Assembly: GCF_024345205.1 (NCBI RefSeq)
Contig: NZ_BROC01000007.1
Location: forward strand, 23,523-87,522
From: Lapidilactobacillus luobeiensis
GTDB taxonomy: Bacteria; Bacillota; Bacilli; Lactobacillales; Lactobacillaceae
DNA: 64,000 nt
Reading direction: 5' to 3'
The position numbers and the translations under genes are program-made. Below the pieces are notes generated by a model. It was given only the letters and a program-made list of their open reading frames with translations. It searched no databases and was not told the DNA's origin. Below, in pieces: positions 29,399 to 38,244 of the stretch. Position 1 is the first letter of the stretch. Each line of letters begins with the position of its first letter.

Positions 29399-29472
29399 TG
29401 CAGTGGGAGGGACTCGAACTCTCCACCTACGGCTTAGGAGGCCGTTGCTCTATCCAGATGAGCTACCACTGC
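29399..29472 (-). tRNA. tRNA-Arg (anticodon CCT)
   Basis: Acceptor GCAGTGG pairs with CCACTGC. The D arm AGCTCATCTGGATAGAGC is normal, the anticodon stem ACGGC/GCCGT encloses CTCCTAA, and the T arm GGAGAGTTCGAGTCCCTCC is complete. The 3' CCA is not encoded. The gene reads AGG codons. Confidence 0.95.
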
Positions 29473-29606
29473 AAAATACCTATTAATTATAATAGTTTTC
29501 GCAAGGTTAAGCAATCTGAATCCCGGAGAAGTTTTCGGGCTCGCCCCAATGAAACGCCTCCTGCCAGGGACCTGTGTTCGGAATACCCAGCAGTCAATGC
29601 CCGTTC

Positions 29607-29792
29607 CTAAAACGTCCCCAGCCCATGAAAGAGTTGCCACAGACAAACCAACGTACTCAAAAATAAAATCACCGTGATCGTGAGAAAAATCCGGCGATCC
29701 CGTAACTGCGCCCAGTTCATATAAGTGATCCCCGCCGCAAAACAAGTAAAAATGATCAAAGCGCCGCTAAGCATCAACCAGCCGCTACTCAT
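29607..29792 (-). CDS. Small two-helix membrane protein
   Basis: A 61-residue protein with two hydrophobic helices (WLMLSGALIIFTCFAAGITY and FLTITVILFLSTLVCLWQLF) joined by a basic loop AQLRDRR. Its ATG overlaps the stop codon of the aminopeptidase gene (ATGA), which argues for real, coupled translation. I recognise no family. Confidence 0.6.
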   Translation of the reverse strand: MSSGWLMLSGALIIFTCFAAGITYMNWAQLRDRRIFLTITVILFLSTLVCLWQLFHGLGTF

Positions 29793-31027
29793 TCGACCCA
29801 GTTTCCTTGGCGGAACAAAGGTACGACTTGGCCATCTTTAGTAATGCCGTCGATCGCCATCGCCGCTGAGCCGACCATGAAATCGACATGGATCTGGCTA
29901 CTATTAAGCCCCGCCTTTTGTAACGCCAATTTGGACATACTCGTACCGTCCTTAACTGAGAAAGGATAGGCCGCGCCGAGCGCCAAGTGGTCTGAGACGT
30001 TCTCATCGAACAATGTGTTGAAATAGGTTAGCCCTGATTGGGAGATCGGTGACTGATCTGGTACCAGCGCGACCTCACCCAAGTGACGGGCGCCGCTATC
30101 TGTTTTCAACAAATGATCCAAAGTTGCCTGCCCCTGCTCCGCGTGAGCTTCAACGACCTTACCTTTAGCAAACTTGAATTGCAATCCTGACAAAATCGTC
30201 CCCGCATAGCTGAGCGGTTTCGTGGAGCTCACTGTGCCATCAACACGTTTAGCATCCGGCGCAGTAAAAACCTCCTCAGTCGGCATATTCGGAATAAAGA
30301 AATCACCTTTTTCATTGTTGGCCCCAGCCGCTTCCCAACGGTGATCTCGCGGTAAGCCAATCGTCAGATCAGTCCCCGGCGCCGTGTAGTGTAACCGGTC
30401 AAATTGATAATCATTCAACATTTTGGCCTTGGCGCTCAACCGGGCGCGATGATCTTCCCAAGCCTGAACAGGATCAGGCGTATCCAAGCGCATCGTTTTA
30501 AAAATCGCTTGCCAAAGTTGCGCAGTCGCTTCCGCCGGTGACGCTTCTGGGAAAACTTTTTGTGCCCAAGCCGGACTTGCGGCGCCAATGATCAGCCAGC
30601 TGAGCCGATTACTTTGCGTCGCGCTTTTGACCGCTTGGATCCCTTGACTATCACGACGTTGATAAGCCGCGATCTTAGCCGCGGGCAAGCCAGCAAACGT
30701 ATCCGGGTCACTGGACATCACGACTAGCCGTTTGACCCGTTGGACCGCGATAAATTCCGATAACGTTTCCTGATGAGGCAAAACCGTGCTGAGCTCATCC
30801 TCGGATTGATAACGAAGCGCCAACCGCTGCAATTGTGGATCCTGCCATTGCACGATCACATTGCGGGCACCTGCACGATACGCGGCTGCGACCAATAAGT
30901 GAGCAAATGGCGCCTGTTCAATATCGATCGACAACGTCATCAAATCATCAGGTTGGATATTTAGGCCGATCTTGATCGCTAACTCGGCATAAGTCTGCAA
31001 TTGTTGCGTTAAATTTGGTGTAGTCAT
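29789..31027 (-). CDS. pepS: M29 family metallo-aminopeptidase (PepS-like)
   Basis: A cytosolic aminopeptidase of 412 residues that takes part in peptide breakdown for amino-acid supply. The M29 metal-binding segments are visible: EVFTAPDAKRVDGTV, VEAHAEQGQATLDHLL, GARHLGEVALVPDQSPIS, HLALGAAYP and SQIHVDFMVGS. GAGG lies 7 nt before ATG 31027. It overlaps a small membrane-protein gene downstream. In combination with the cell-envelope proteinase it fits a proteolytic lifestyle. Confidence 0.9.
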   Translation of the reverse strand: MTTPNLTQQLQTYAELAIKIGLNIQPDDLMTLSIDIEQAPFAHLLVAAAYRAGARNVIVQWQDPQLQRLALRYQSEDELSTVLPHQETLSEFIAVQRVKRLVVMSSDPDTFAGLPAAKIAAYQRRDSQGIQAVKSATQSNRLSWLIIGAASPAWAQKVFPEASPAEATAQLWQAIFKTMRLDTPDPVQAWEDHRARLSAKAKMLNDYQFDRLHYTAPGTDLTIGLPRDHRWEAAGANNEKGDFFIPNMPTEEVFTAPDAKRVDGTVSSTKPLSYAGTILSGLQFKFAKGKVVEAHAEQGQATLDHLLKTDSGARHLGEVALVPDQSPISQSGLTYFNTLFDENVSDHLALGAAYPFSVKDGTSMSKLALQKAGLNSSQIHVDFMVGSAAMAIDGITKDGQVVPLFRQGNWVE

Positions 31028-31174
31028 GGGATAACCTCTTTTCATAATCTATCTCTTCATTTTAACACGTGGCGCGCATGGCGCAACGGGGCTTTTGGGC
31101 TTCTTTGTAGCTTGGCTGTCACTTTCATTGCGGATGGCGGGGAAGATTGCGGTGAAAAACTAGACCGTTCTAAT

Positions 31175-31993
31175 CTTGGCCGTAACTTCCACTGCGTAGT
31201 TCGAGGTGAGTTTGCTGTAAATATCTGTTTCGTTCCAACGTTGGCCGCGGGCTGCGTTGCGTGTGGCAGGTGAGCTCGCTGTGGGTGCTGTTTTAAGCCT
31301 CGCTTTGCGCGTCTTAAAATCAGGCCTTGGTCTAAGTGGCACAGCCACTAAGACCAATTTCACGGCGATCTCACCCGCCACACTCCACTCCGCCCGCTCA
31401 ACCGTTTTAAGCAAATCAAGCTGCCGCGCCATAACACCTGCTCGTGTAAATTGACAGATTCCCACGCAGTTGAGGACCATGACTAGTGGTCACAAGTTCG
31501 TACTGATCGTCACACCGTAACAATTGACTACATGATCACGGCAACTCTGGTCAAACAGCTGACAGGCCTTTTCTCGCAAAATGAAATGATAGCATTTTGA
31601 CCGCCACACTTGCAAAAGCACTTCGTAACCTACTTCGCCCAGATTGCAGATAAGCTCGATTCTGCTCAGCAACCGCCTCAGGGCGTGTGGCTCTATCTTG
31701 AGTGTGAGCCGACCTGGTCAGCTTCTGAGCATTAGCCTAGTTCTTATTTTGGAAGCGTGTTTTGCTTCCGGAATAAGAACGTAGCTATGCGGAAGAAGCT
31801 AGGTCGGCGAACACGTTTCAGCAGTGAAATTTGTCTTTGTAGGTGCGCAAGCAGCTACTTAGACAAAGGCTCGCTTTGAAGACAAGCCGCCGTATTTGCG
31901 GATTGGCTTCAAACGATGCCCACTGCGTTCCAGCCACTAAAAACGCCCTGAGGCGGTTGCGTCACCGCCAAACTCAACTACATCTGCAAGCAA
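31175..31993 (+). repeat. Large non-coding hairpin cassette L4, site 1 filled, site 2 empty
   Basis: The left branched hairpin (about 31270-31385) keeps the same plan, but its inner stem is TTTTAAGCC.../...CTTAAAA instead of TTTGAG/CTCAAA. The stretch after it is near-identical to L2 (CTGACAGGCCTTTTCTC...). The right fold-back runs from GATTGCAGAT (about 31643) to CATCTGCAAG. Unit U15 occupies site 1, while site 2 (ACTGCGTTCCAGCCACT) is empty. No gene is supported. Confidence 0.85.
31698..31819 (+). repeat. Palindromic unit U15, in L4 site 1
   Basis: CCGACCTGGTCAGCTTCT / AGAAGCTAGGTCGG outer arms, GTTCTTATT / AATAAGAAC middle arms, right end AACACGTTTC. Confidence 0.9.
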
Positions 31994-32142
31994 GCGAAGT
32001 AGTAAATATAGAAACCGTTTTTTTCAAATCAAGATATAACGATAACCTTACCAATTCTTGAGTTGCTAACACATAAGATAGCACCCATATTTATTCAATA
32101 TTTCGTTTGACGAGTTTTTTGCGTTAGAAATCGGGCGCAAAC

Positions 32143-32179
32143 AAAAAATCGCGATAGACGATCCTATCGCGATTTTTTT
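32143..32179. terminator. Bidirectional terminator
   Basis: AAAAAATCGCGATAG pairs with CTATCGCGATTTTTTT. It lies about 90 bp past the end of the acetyltransferase gene that closes the PTS operon. Confidence 0.85.
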
Positions 32180-32222
32180 GATTCAATAAGGTCATTAAGA
32201 CCAACAGACGTGTCCGGTCCTA

Positions 32223-32266
32223 GCTAGGTTAATGCTCAAAGTCAAACCGTTGCGCGCTGCACTCTG
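32223..32266 (-). repeat. Truncated palindromic unit U16
   Basis: Only one half of a unit (minus orientation) is present: CTAGGTTAATGCTC, the arm AAAGTCAAACCGTTGCGC and the end GCACTCTG. Confidence 0.8.
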
Positions 32267-32269
32267 TTT

Positions 32270-33466
32270 CTAGAAATAATCCCACAGCATTGGTTTGTCC
32301 ACATAGTTCAAACAGGCTTGTAATCGGGTCAAAACCTCCGTCGAGGCCTGAAAATCGACCCCGCTTTGTTGAAGTTCTTGGAAAGTCCGATAACCTAAGA
32401 CGACCTTAGTCAACTGCCGCGTATCGATCCGCAGGTCAACTTTCTCAGTCGAGCTGGGTCGTAACTGACCCTGACCATTTGTCACCGTCAATTCCCAAAC
32501 GCCAGCATTCTGTGGATAAAAATCATCACTGATCGCCAAGGTCACTGCCGCCGGTAGATCTGCCGTAAAATGCCACTGCGCTAATAATGCTGGCCAGTCC
32601 GCGACCGCCGCCATCATGTAAGGCTGGATCGTTGTCTGAACTTGGTAAGCCTCAGGCAACCAGTCATTACGCAGCGACTGATTGCCGCTAACATAAGTGA
32701 AGCGCTGATAGGCACTGATATGCTTCCCAATAAACGTTTCGAGTCGTGATTGCGCCGCAGTAGTCGTGGTCATTAATTCGACCACTTGAAATTCAGTACC
32801 TGGCTCTCGTTCGTATAACAAATAGCCATCAAGTTCGTCCGCTTCATCATAACTCAAGGCTAACTCCAGTCGTTGATGTTTGCTGAAACGATAGTGTTGC
32901 CACCAATCGGGACGCGTGACCCCGCCATGCTGACTTTGCATATTAGCCTGATAGATCTGGGCCATTTCCCGCAAATGATCCGCAAAACGCGCGCGCATGA
33001 CTGATCCTGACTGATTTTTCGTTAAGCGCGGAAAATCAGCCGCGGCCAACTGATACTTGACCTGATCAAATACCTGTTCATAACCAAAACGCCGATAAAA
33101 GCGGAAGGAGAACGGAGCCAAGTAGGATAAATAGACCCCATCAACAGCCATTTGGGCAAAGGCCGCTTGCATCAGCTGACTGATCGCACCTTGACCGCCA
33201 AACTCAGGGTAAGTGGCCACATAGCCCACTGCCCCCATTAAAAGTTCACGACCATGCCAATTGACTGGTAAGTTAGTGACGATCAAACCACTTTTGACCT
33301 GGCCGGTATCATCGAGTAACACAAAGACATGACTATGACTAGCCAAGACCAGTAGCTTCTCGCGACGACCGGCATTACTCGCTCGATCGAACGCGTAGTA
33401 ACAAAGCTCTAAATACTGATCGAGCAGCGCTTGGTCAGTTTCTTGGAGCAAAACGACCTTGGTCAT
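32270..33466 (-). CDS. Eis-like GNAT N-acetyltransferase
   Basis: A 398-residue protein of the Eis/YhbS-like double-GNAT family with a C-terminal sterol-carrier-like domain. The acetyl-CoA site is in VGYVATYPEFGGQGAISQLM, and FRFYRRFGYEQVFDQVKY is typical of the family. The C-terminus has the expected LRIDTRQLTKVVLGYRTF segment. The substrate is unknown; known Eis proteins acetylate amines, including aminoglycosides. Its ATG overlaps the GH1 stop, so it is the last gene of the beta-glucoside operon. Confidence 0.85.
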   Translation of the reverse strand: MTKVVLLQETDQALLDQYLELCYYAFDRASNAGRREKLLVLASHSHVFVLLDDTGQVKSGLIVTNLPVNWHGRELLMGAVGYVATYPEFGGQGAISQLMQAAFAQMAVDGVYLSYLAPFSFRFYRRFGYEQVFDQVKYQLAAADFPRLTKNQSGSVMRARFADHLREMAQIYQANMQSQHGGVTRPDWWQHYRFSKHQRLELALSYDEADELDGYLLYEREPGTEFQVVELMTTTTAAQSRLETFIGKHISAYQRFTYVSGNQSLRNDWLPEAYQVQTTIQPYMMAAVADWPALLAQWHFTADLPAAVTLAISDDFYPQNAGVWELTVTNGQGQLRPSSTEKVDLRIDTRQLTKVVLGYRTFQELQQSGVDFQASTEVLTRLQACLNYVDKPMLWDYF

Positions 33467-34917
33467 TTTTGTTCTCCTAAGTCCTCACCATTGCTGGCAA
33501 TGACCTGTTTGTACCAATAGAAACTGTCTTTCGGATAACGAGCCAGATCCTTCTCACTTTCCTCATCACGATTGACATAAACGAAACCGTAACGTTTACG
33601 GTAGCCATTGAGCCAACTCAGAAGATCGGTGAAGCTCCAAGTGGTGTAGCCGATAACATCGACGCCGTCACTGATCGCCTCATGGATTGCTTTAACGTGT
33701 TCGCGCAAGAAGTGAATCCGATAATCATCATGGATCTCGTGATCAGCTTCTAAAGTATCGAACGCGCCCAAACCGTTTTCCGTGATCAAAACTGGCAATT
33801 GATAGCGACTATTGATCCGCCGTAACGCGATCCGCAAGCCGATCGGATCGATATTCCAATCCCAATCGGTCTTTTGCAAATGATCGTTCTTAGCCATCTT
33901 GAATAAGCCGGGAACACCGGATTCTTGCGAAGTCCCCTTCTTACCAGAAGTATTCTCCGCAGCCATGCCCACACCATCTAAAGGATTGGCGGCTACCGTA
34001 TTGGTTTGATAGTAATTCAAGCCCATGAAATCAGGATGCGACAATGGATCTTTCAACAACGCATCGTCGGCTTCAGTAACTTCTGGAGCGAGACCTTGCT
34101 CTTCTTGCCATTTCCGGATCAAATCAGGATAGTGACCGAAAACATACATATCCATCCAATAACCAGAATTAAATTGTTCCGCATTGTCCGCTGCCAACTG
34201 ATTGATCGGCGCTGAGTCAGCGGGATAAGCCGGGCTATAAGCGAAACTTGGTCCGATCTGACCTTGGAAACCATGTTCGTGGAAATACTTGATCACCGTG
34301 GCGTTGACCAAATTACCGATATGGTTCGCCGCATACATCCGCTTAGGATCTTTAACTGCTGGTGGATGACTGGCCATCAAATAGCCATGTTGCATAAAAA
34401 TGTTCTGTTCATTCAAAGTGACCCAATAACGGACCCGATCACCAAAACGTTCAAACAATGTTTTCGCGTAATTCAAGAAATCAGGAATGATCTGCCGAGA
34501 TTCCCAGCCACCATATTCATCCTGCAACGCTTGGGGCAAGTCCCAGTGATAAATCGTTACCACAGGTTCGATCTTATGGGCGATCAAATCATTGATCAGA
34601 TCGTCATAGAATTTCAAACCAGCTTCATTCGGTTCACCTTTACCATTGGGGAAGATCCGCGCCCAAGCAATTGAAAAACGATACGCCTTCAAGCCAGCCT
34701 CAGCCATCAGGTCAACATCTTCTTGATAGCGGTGGTAGTGATCAACGGCCACATCACCATTGGTTCCTTCGTAAGTCTTGCCAGGGATCCGGACAAACTT
34801 ATCCCAAACCGACAGACCTTTACCGCCTTCGCGATAAGCGCCTTCGATTTGGTAAGCAGCCGAAGCAGAACCCCACAAGAAACTCTTAGGAAAAGCGGTC
34901 AATTCTTTGTGTTCCAT
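33463..34917 (-). CDS. GH1 family 6-phospho-beta-glucosidase
   Basis: A 484-residue cytosolic glycosidase that cleaves sugar phosphates imported by the adjacent PTS. GH1 landmarks are FLWGSASAAYQIEGAYREGG, the acid/base region TLNEQNI (usual TLNEP), the nucleophile region LITENGLGAFD and YTTWSFTDLLSWLNGYRKRYG, with [11 protein letters not shown] at the end. It belongs to the same operon as the PTS EIIC gene and overlaps the acetyltransferase gene. Confidence 0.92.
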   Translation of the reverse strand: MEHKELTAFPKSFLWGSASAAYQIEGAYREGGKGLSVWDKFVRIPGKTYEGTNGDVAVDHYHRYQEDVDLMAEAGLKAYRFSIAWARIFPNGKGEPNEAGLKFYDDLINDLIAHKIEPVVTIYHWDLPQALQDEYGGWESRQIIPDFLNYAKTLFERFGDRVRYWVTLNEQNIFMQHGYLMASHPPAVKDPKRMYAANHIGNLVNATVIKYFHEHGFQGQIGPSFAYSPAYPADSAPINQLAADNAEQFNSGYWMDMYVFGHYPDLIRKWQEEQGLAPEVTEADDALLKDPLSHPDFMGLNYYQTNTVAANPLDGVGMAAENTSGKKGTSQESGVPGLFKMAKNDHLQKTDWDWNIDPIGLRIALRRINSRYQLPVLITENGLGAFDTLEADHEIHDDYRIHFLREHVKAIHEAISDGVDVIGYTTWSFTDLLSWLNGYRKRYGFVYVNRDEESEKDLARYPKDSFYWYKQVIASNGEDLGEQK

Positions 34918-34950
34918 TCTTTCGCCTCCGATTATTACTGGTACAAGTGT

Positions 34951-35364
34951 CTAATAAGATTCTTCGATCTGGGTCAACATTTTGCGAAAATCACGGCGCC
35001 GCATCCAGCCCATGATCCAACCAACGACCATGTTGTTGACTTGCCGCATCCAACTCTTCGCTTCCACATGCTCTTCATAAGTCAACTCAGTTTCGTGATC
35101 ACTGAGCGCCTTGATATCATAACTGACCAGAAACTTAGTCTGCGTGGATTGCGTCTCATAATGATAGGCTTCGTTAGGAATCAATTTGGTGATCAATAAG
35201 TTGGCCGAAGTCGTATTATTGAACTTCTTTACGTAGCTAAAACCAGCGAGTTGGTCTTCCGTGATATCATCGCCAGTTTGTTTTCGAATATCATAGAGAA
35301 CAGAATCAATGATCTTGTGATAAAAGTAAGTGCTAGGAATATTTAGTTTCTGCACGATTTTCAT
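34951..35364 (-). CDS. DUF3284 domain protein
   Basis: A 137-residue protein resembling the DUF3284 family (SRPBCC-like fold), which is found repeatedly in PTS beta-glucoside operons of lactobacilli. It has MKIVQKLNIPSTYFYHKIID at the N-terminus, alternating beta strands and a C-terminal amphipathic helix region around NMVVGWIMGWMRRRDFRKML. Function is unknown. It overlaps the upstream gene by 4 bp. Confidence 0.75.
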   Translation of the reverse strand: MKIVQKLNIPSTYFYHKIIDSVLYDIRKQTGDDITEDQLAGFSYVKKFNNTTSANLLITKLIPNEAYHYETQSTQTKFLVSYDIKALSDHETELTYEEHVEAKSWMRQVNNMVVGWIMGWMRRRDFRKMLTQIEESY

Positions 35365-35645
35365 TTCTTAATCACCTTTTTTTCTTTGGCAGTCACGGCT
35401 TCTTTGGTCGGTTTAGCATGAGGATCATGGTCAAGAATATACTCGGCATCAGCCTTTTTATTCTCTTCAGCGATCTTCGCACTGTACACCTTGGAATCAT
35501 GACGATACCACCAGAAACCAAGTCCAACAATAATCAGACCTGCAAACATGATGCCTGTGCGAATATCAGTCGCGCCAGGACTTGCTGGGCTAAGCATGAT
35601 CGTTAAAAAGCCGATGCTCATTACAAAAAAACCGCGACGAGGCAT
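35361..35645 (-). CDS. Small membrane protein of the PTS operon
   Basis: A 94-residue protein with two hydrophobic helices (RGFFVMSIGFLTIMLSP and TGIMFAGLIIVGLGFWWYRH) and a charged Lys-rich cytosolic tail. The ATG at 35645 overlaps the stop of the previous gene (TAATG) and its own stop overlaps the DUF3284 gene, so coupled translation is clear. No function is known to me. Confidence 0.7.
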   Translation of the reverse strand: MPRRGFFVMSIGFLTIMLSPASPGATDIRTGIMFAGLIIVGLGFWWYRHDSKVYSAKIAEENKKADAEYILDHDPHAKPTKEAVTAKEKKVIKK

Positions 35646-35869
35646 TATTTCTCTACCCCAGCTTGGAAATAGAGCACCATGCCCCATGATTGTGCTTTGA
35701 TCAAAGATTTCGCTAACTTAGCAGCCGCGTCTAAATCTTCAGCCGTTGTATCGAAAACCAATTTCATTCCATTTTTGCTTTTGAGTTTGAAAGAAATGCC
35801 ATTTTCATCATAGTTGTTCAACAGGTCAATGATCTTGTCTTGAGAAATAGGTGCGTTTAAAAAAATCAT
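35645..35869 (-). CDS. Small soluble protein of the PTS operon
   Basis: A 74-residue protein (SQDKIIDLLNNYDENGISFK ... SWGMVLYFQAG) with an alpha/beta pattern. I do not recognise it as an EIIB, which would have an N-terminal catalytic Cys loop; there is no Cys. AGGAGAT precedes the start. A minus-strand AGTAGT-type motif lies about 40 bp upstream. Confidence 0.65.
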   Translation of the reverse strand: MIFLNAPISQDKIIDLLNNYDENGISFKLKSKNGMKLVFDTTAEDLDAAAKLAKSLIKAQSWGMVLYFQAGVEK

Positions 35870-35904
35870 AGTTTTGATCTCCTTTGGATTGTCATTAATA
35901 TTTT

Positions 35905-35915
35905 TACTACTACTA
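35905..35915 (-). promoter_or_regulatory. AGTAGT-type motif upstream of the second half of the PTS operon
   Basis: TAGTAGTAGTA on the minus strand overlaps a -10-like TATAGT. The same motif flanks and interrupts the EIIA promoter at 38.1 kb, suggesting a shared regulator. Confidence 0.45.
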
Positions 35916-36053
35916 TAGGATAAGCCATTTTACCGCTTAAATGCAACAATTCTGGATAGATTATCAGTGAAATCGACCCGAATTTAGTGACGATTTAAGC
36001 GTTACTGTCGCCAATAAAAAGTACTGATCGACGAAAGCGCTCTTTTTAAGTTA

Positions 36054-36091
36054 GAAAGGGCCAGCAGATCAATGACCTGCCAGCCCCTTTC
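36054..36091. terminator. Strong hairpin between EIIC and downstream operon genes
   Basis: GAAAGGGGCTGGCAGG pairs with CTGCTGGCCCTTTC on the minus strand. There is no T run, so attenuation, mRNA processing or protection of the EIIA-EIIC transcript is as likely as termination. Confidence 0.5.
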
Positions 36092-36125
36092 TAGATAACT
36101 TAATCAAACTTATTCAGTTTTGTAA

Positions 36126-37493
36126 TTAAGCTGCTTGTTCTTCGTCAGCAGCCATCCGACTTGAAGCAAGAACGAATGGTAACCAGATGAAGAAGGCAAT
36201 AACCATGTTGACCAAAGCTAACACGGCAGCGCGCCAGTCAAAGTTCGTGGCCATCCATGCCAGCAATACTGGTGGGGTGATCCAAGGAACTGAAACTGTC
36301 ACTGGGTTGACCCAATGTGCAGCAGTTACGAAGTAAGCGATGATTGTGTTAACAACTGGTGCCAAGATGAATGGAATGAAGTAAATTGCATTCAAGACGA
36401 TTGGCAAACCAAACATAACAGGTTCGTTGATGTTGAACAGGCCAGGAGCAAACGCTAATTTAGCGACAGCCTTTTCATCAGCACGTTTTGAGAAGATCAA
36501 AATTGCTGCCAACAGAACGATCGTACCACCAGAACCACCAAACCATACGTAAGCATCAAATGAACTACGAGTCCAGTAGTAAATTGGGTTCGTGCCATTC
36601 TTCAATGCTTCGATGTTCAAGTTCTGTGTTGGTGTCCAAACACCTTCCAAGATTGGGCCCAAAACGTTTGGTCCGTGAATACCGAAGAACCAAAGAATTT
36701 GAACTAACAAGGAAACCAAGATAACTAAACCAGGGCCTTGACCTAACTTCATCAATGGTGCTTGGATCGTTGCATTGATCCAATCCCCGAAGACTTGACC
36801 AGTCATCTTTGTAAACAAGTAGTTAACGATGGCAACAATGAAAATCGCAGCCATTGAAGGAATCATTGCTGTAAATGCTTTTGATACTGCAGGTGGCACT
36901 GTATCAGGCATCTTGATCGTGATGTCTTTATGCAGTAACCAGATGTAGATAACAACTGCTAAACCGCCAAGGATCATGGCAGTGAACAAAGCAGCTGAGT
37001 TCAATTGACCCATGGTGAACAATCCACCAAGAGTAACGGTCTTGCCATCAACTGTTGCGCCAGCGTCAGTGAACAATTTAGCAACATCTTTAGATAAAGA
37101 TTTGCCTAAGCTCAATGAAGTCGTAGTGTTAACAGAGATGAAGAACGCCGATAAGGAAACCAACGCGCCGCCTAAACCATCAGCATGATAGTTCTCAGAC
37201 AAGTGGTAGCCCCACATTGCTGCGAAGAAGACCGCGAAGATCCCTAAAGTACCATTCCAAACCAAGCCATCAATGGCAACGATTGGTTGAACGCCCTTAA
37301 CAAAGCCGTCCCAGCCCCATTGAGCAGGGTAAGTGTTCAACAACGCGTTTAACAACGTTGCGAACGAACCAGCCATGGTGATCGGCATCGTGGAAATGAA
37401 GCCATCACGTAAAGCGACTAACCAAGGAATAGAGCCAATTTTTGTAGCAATTGGCACAACATATTTCTCAAGCCAATTTACAATCCCTTGCAT
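36126..37493 (-). CDS. celB: PTS lactose/cellobiose-type EIIC permease
   Basis: The 455-residue membrane channel of a sugar phosphotransferase system, about ten transmembrane helices. Family landmarks are GFISTMPITMAGSFATLLNAL, MWGYHLSENY, GIHGPNVLGPILEG, WFGGSGGTIVLLAAIL, and FAPGLFNINEPVMFGLPIVLN, the substrate-binding block. The ATG at 37493 has GGAGG 8 nt upstream. Located between the EIIA gene and two GH1-operon genes, it probably takes up cellobiose or another beta-glucoside. Confidence 0.92.
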   Translation of the reverse strand: MQGIVNWLEKYVVPIATKIGSIPWLVALRDGFISTMPITMAGSFATLLNALLNTYPAQWGWDGFVKGVQPIVAIDGLVWNGTLGIFAVFFAAMWGYHLSENYHADGLGGALVSLSAFFISVNTTTSLSLGKSLSKDVAKLFTDAGATVDGKTVTLGGLFTMGQLNSAALFTAMILGGLAVVIYIWLLHKDITIKMPDTVPPAVSKAFTAMIPSMAAIFIVAIVNYLFTKMTGQVFGDWINATIQAPLMKLGQGPGLVILVSLLVQILWFFGIHGPNVLGPILEGVWTPTQNLNIEALKNGTNPIYYWTRSSFDAYVWFGGSGGTIVLLAAILIFSKRADEKAVAKLAFAPGLFNINEPVMFGLPIVLNAIYFIPFILAPVVNTIIAYFVTAAHWVNPVTVSVPWITPPVLLAWMATNFDWRAAVLALVNMVIAFFIWLPFVLASSRMAADEEQAA

Positions 37494-37597
37494 AAATATA
37501 ACCTCCAAAATAAAAGCTAACCCATATTTTCAGTCTTTCGACCAACCCAAAAAATAAAAAATTGCTAAAAGCGAAAAACAATGCTAAACATAGTTGC

Positions 37598-37924
37598 CTA
37601 TGCTTCTTTACCAGCTAATTTCTTGTACAAATCAACGATTTCGCCAGCTAAATCACGGAAAGTGATCGCGTTCATCAAATGATCCTGTGAATGCACCATC
37701 AACAAAGTAACTGTGACATGTTCACCACTCGCCTCTTTGGTCAACATCCCGGTCTGGGAATTATGAGCTTCCGCTAATGATGCGTCTGCTTCTTTCAGCT
37801 TCGCGTCAGCGCCCTCAAAATCACCAGTCTTAGCAGCTTGAATTGCCTCCATCGAGCTACTCTTCGCGTTACCGCCATTGACGATCAAGCCCATGACCGC
37901 TTGTAAATTTTGATCTTCGTCCAA
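37598..37924 (-). CDS. celC: PTS lactose/cellobiose-type EIIA
   Basis: A 108-residue cytosolic phosphocarrier. The phosphorylated histidine is in LLMVHSQDHLMNAITF, preceded by the typical three-helix sequence VMGLIVNGGNAKSSSMEAIQAA. AAGGAGG is 9 nt upstream of a TTG start, and no ATG is better placed. It is the first gene of the operon; a matching EIIB is not in the window. Confidence 0.92.
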   Translation of the reverse strand: MDEDQNLQAVMGLIVNGGNAKSSSMEAIQAAKTGDFEGADAKLKEADASLAEAHNSQTGMLTKEASGEHVTVTLLMVHSQDHLMNAITFRDLAGEIVDLYKKLAGKEA

Positions 37925-37998
37925 TCTTCTTAGCCTCCTTCCGCTCTCAAAGTTGAAACATAAATAATTGCAATTACTGCTGATCCAGCAGCAAGCAA

Positions 37999-38012
37999 TG
38001 AAAACATTTTCA
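37999..38012 (-). promoter_or_regulatory. Possible cre (CcpA) site
   Basis: TGAAAATGTTTTCA on the minus strand is a palindrome differing from the catabolite-responsive element consensus at one position (TG for CG at the centre). It lies downstream of the promoter and upstream of EIIA, consistent with carbon catabolite control. Confidence 0.5.
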
Positions 38013-38098
38013 TTGCTACAACTAAGTTTAGCACAATCAAAACTTCACAACAAGTCTGTTTTTGTTACAAATTTATGATTGGTCCAGACCATAATTAG

Positions 38099-38142
38099 AT
38101 TATAAGGATTTACTACTGGATTTGTCAACTACTTTTTAGTAG
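38099..38142 (-). promoter_or_regulatory. Promoter and operator of the PTS operon
   Basis: Minus-strand TTGACA (38123-38128) and TATAAT (38099-38104) are separated by 18 bp, both perfect. CTACTAAAAAGTAG, an inverted repeat (38129-38142), sits immediately upstream of the -35. A further AGTAGTA is inside the spacer (38111-38117). The geometry suits a repressor or activator; its identity is unknown. Confidence 0.75.
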
Positions 38143-38244
38143 TATAGCGCAAATGAAAGCGGCGCCACCCACATTGCCAAAAGTCCTGACAACGCCACTG
38201 TTCATACGGGGTCTCTTAAGAAAATCCTACAAAAAGATAAGGTT

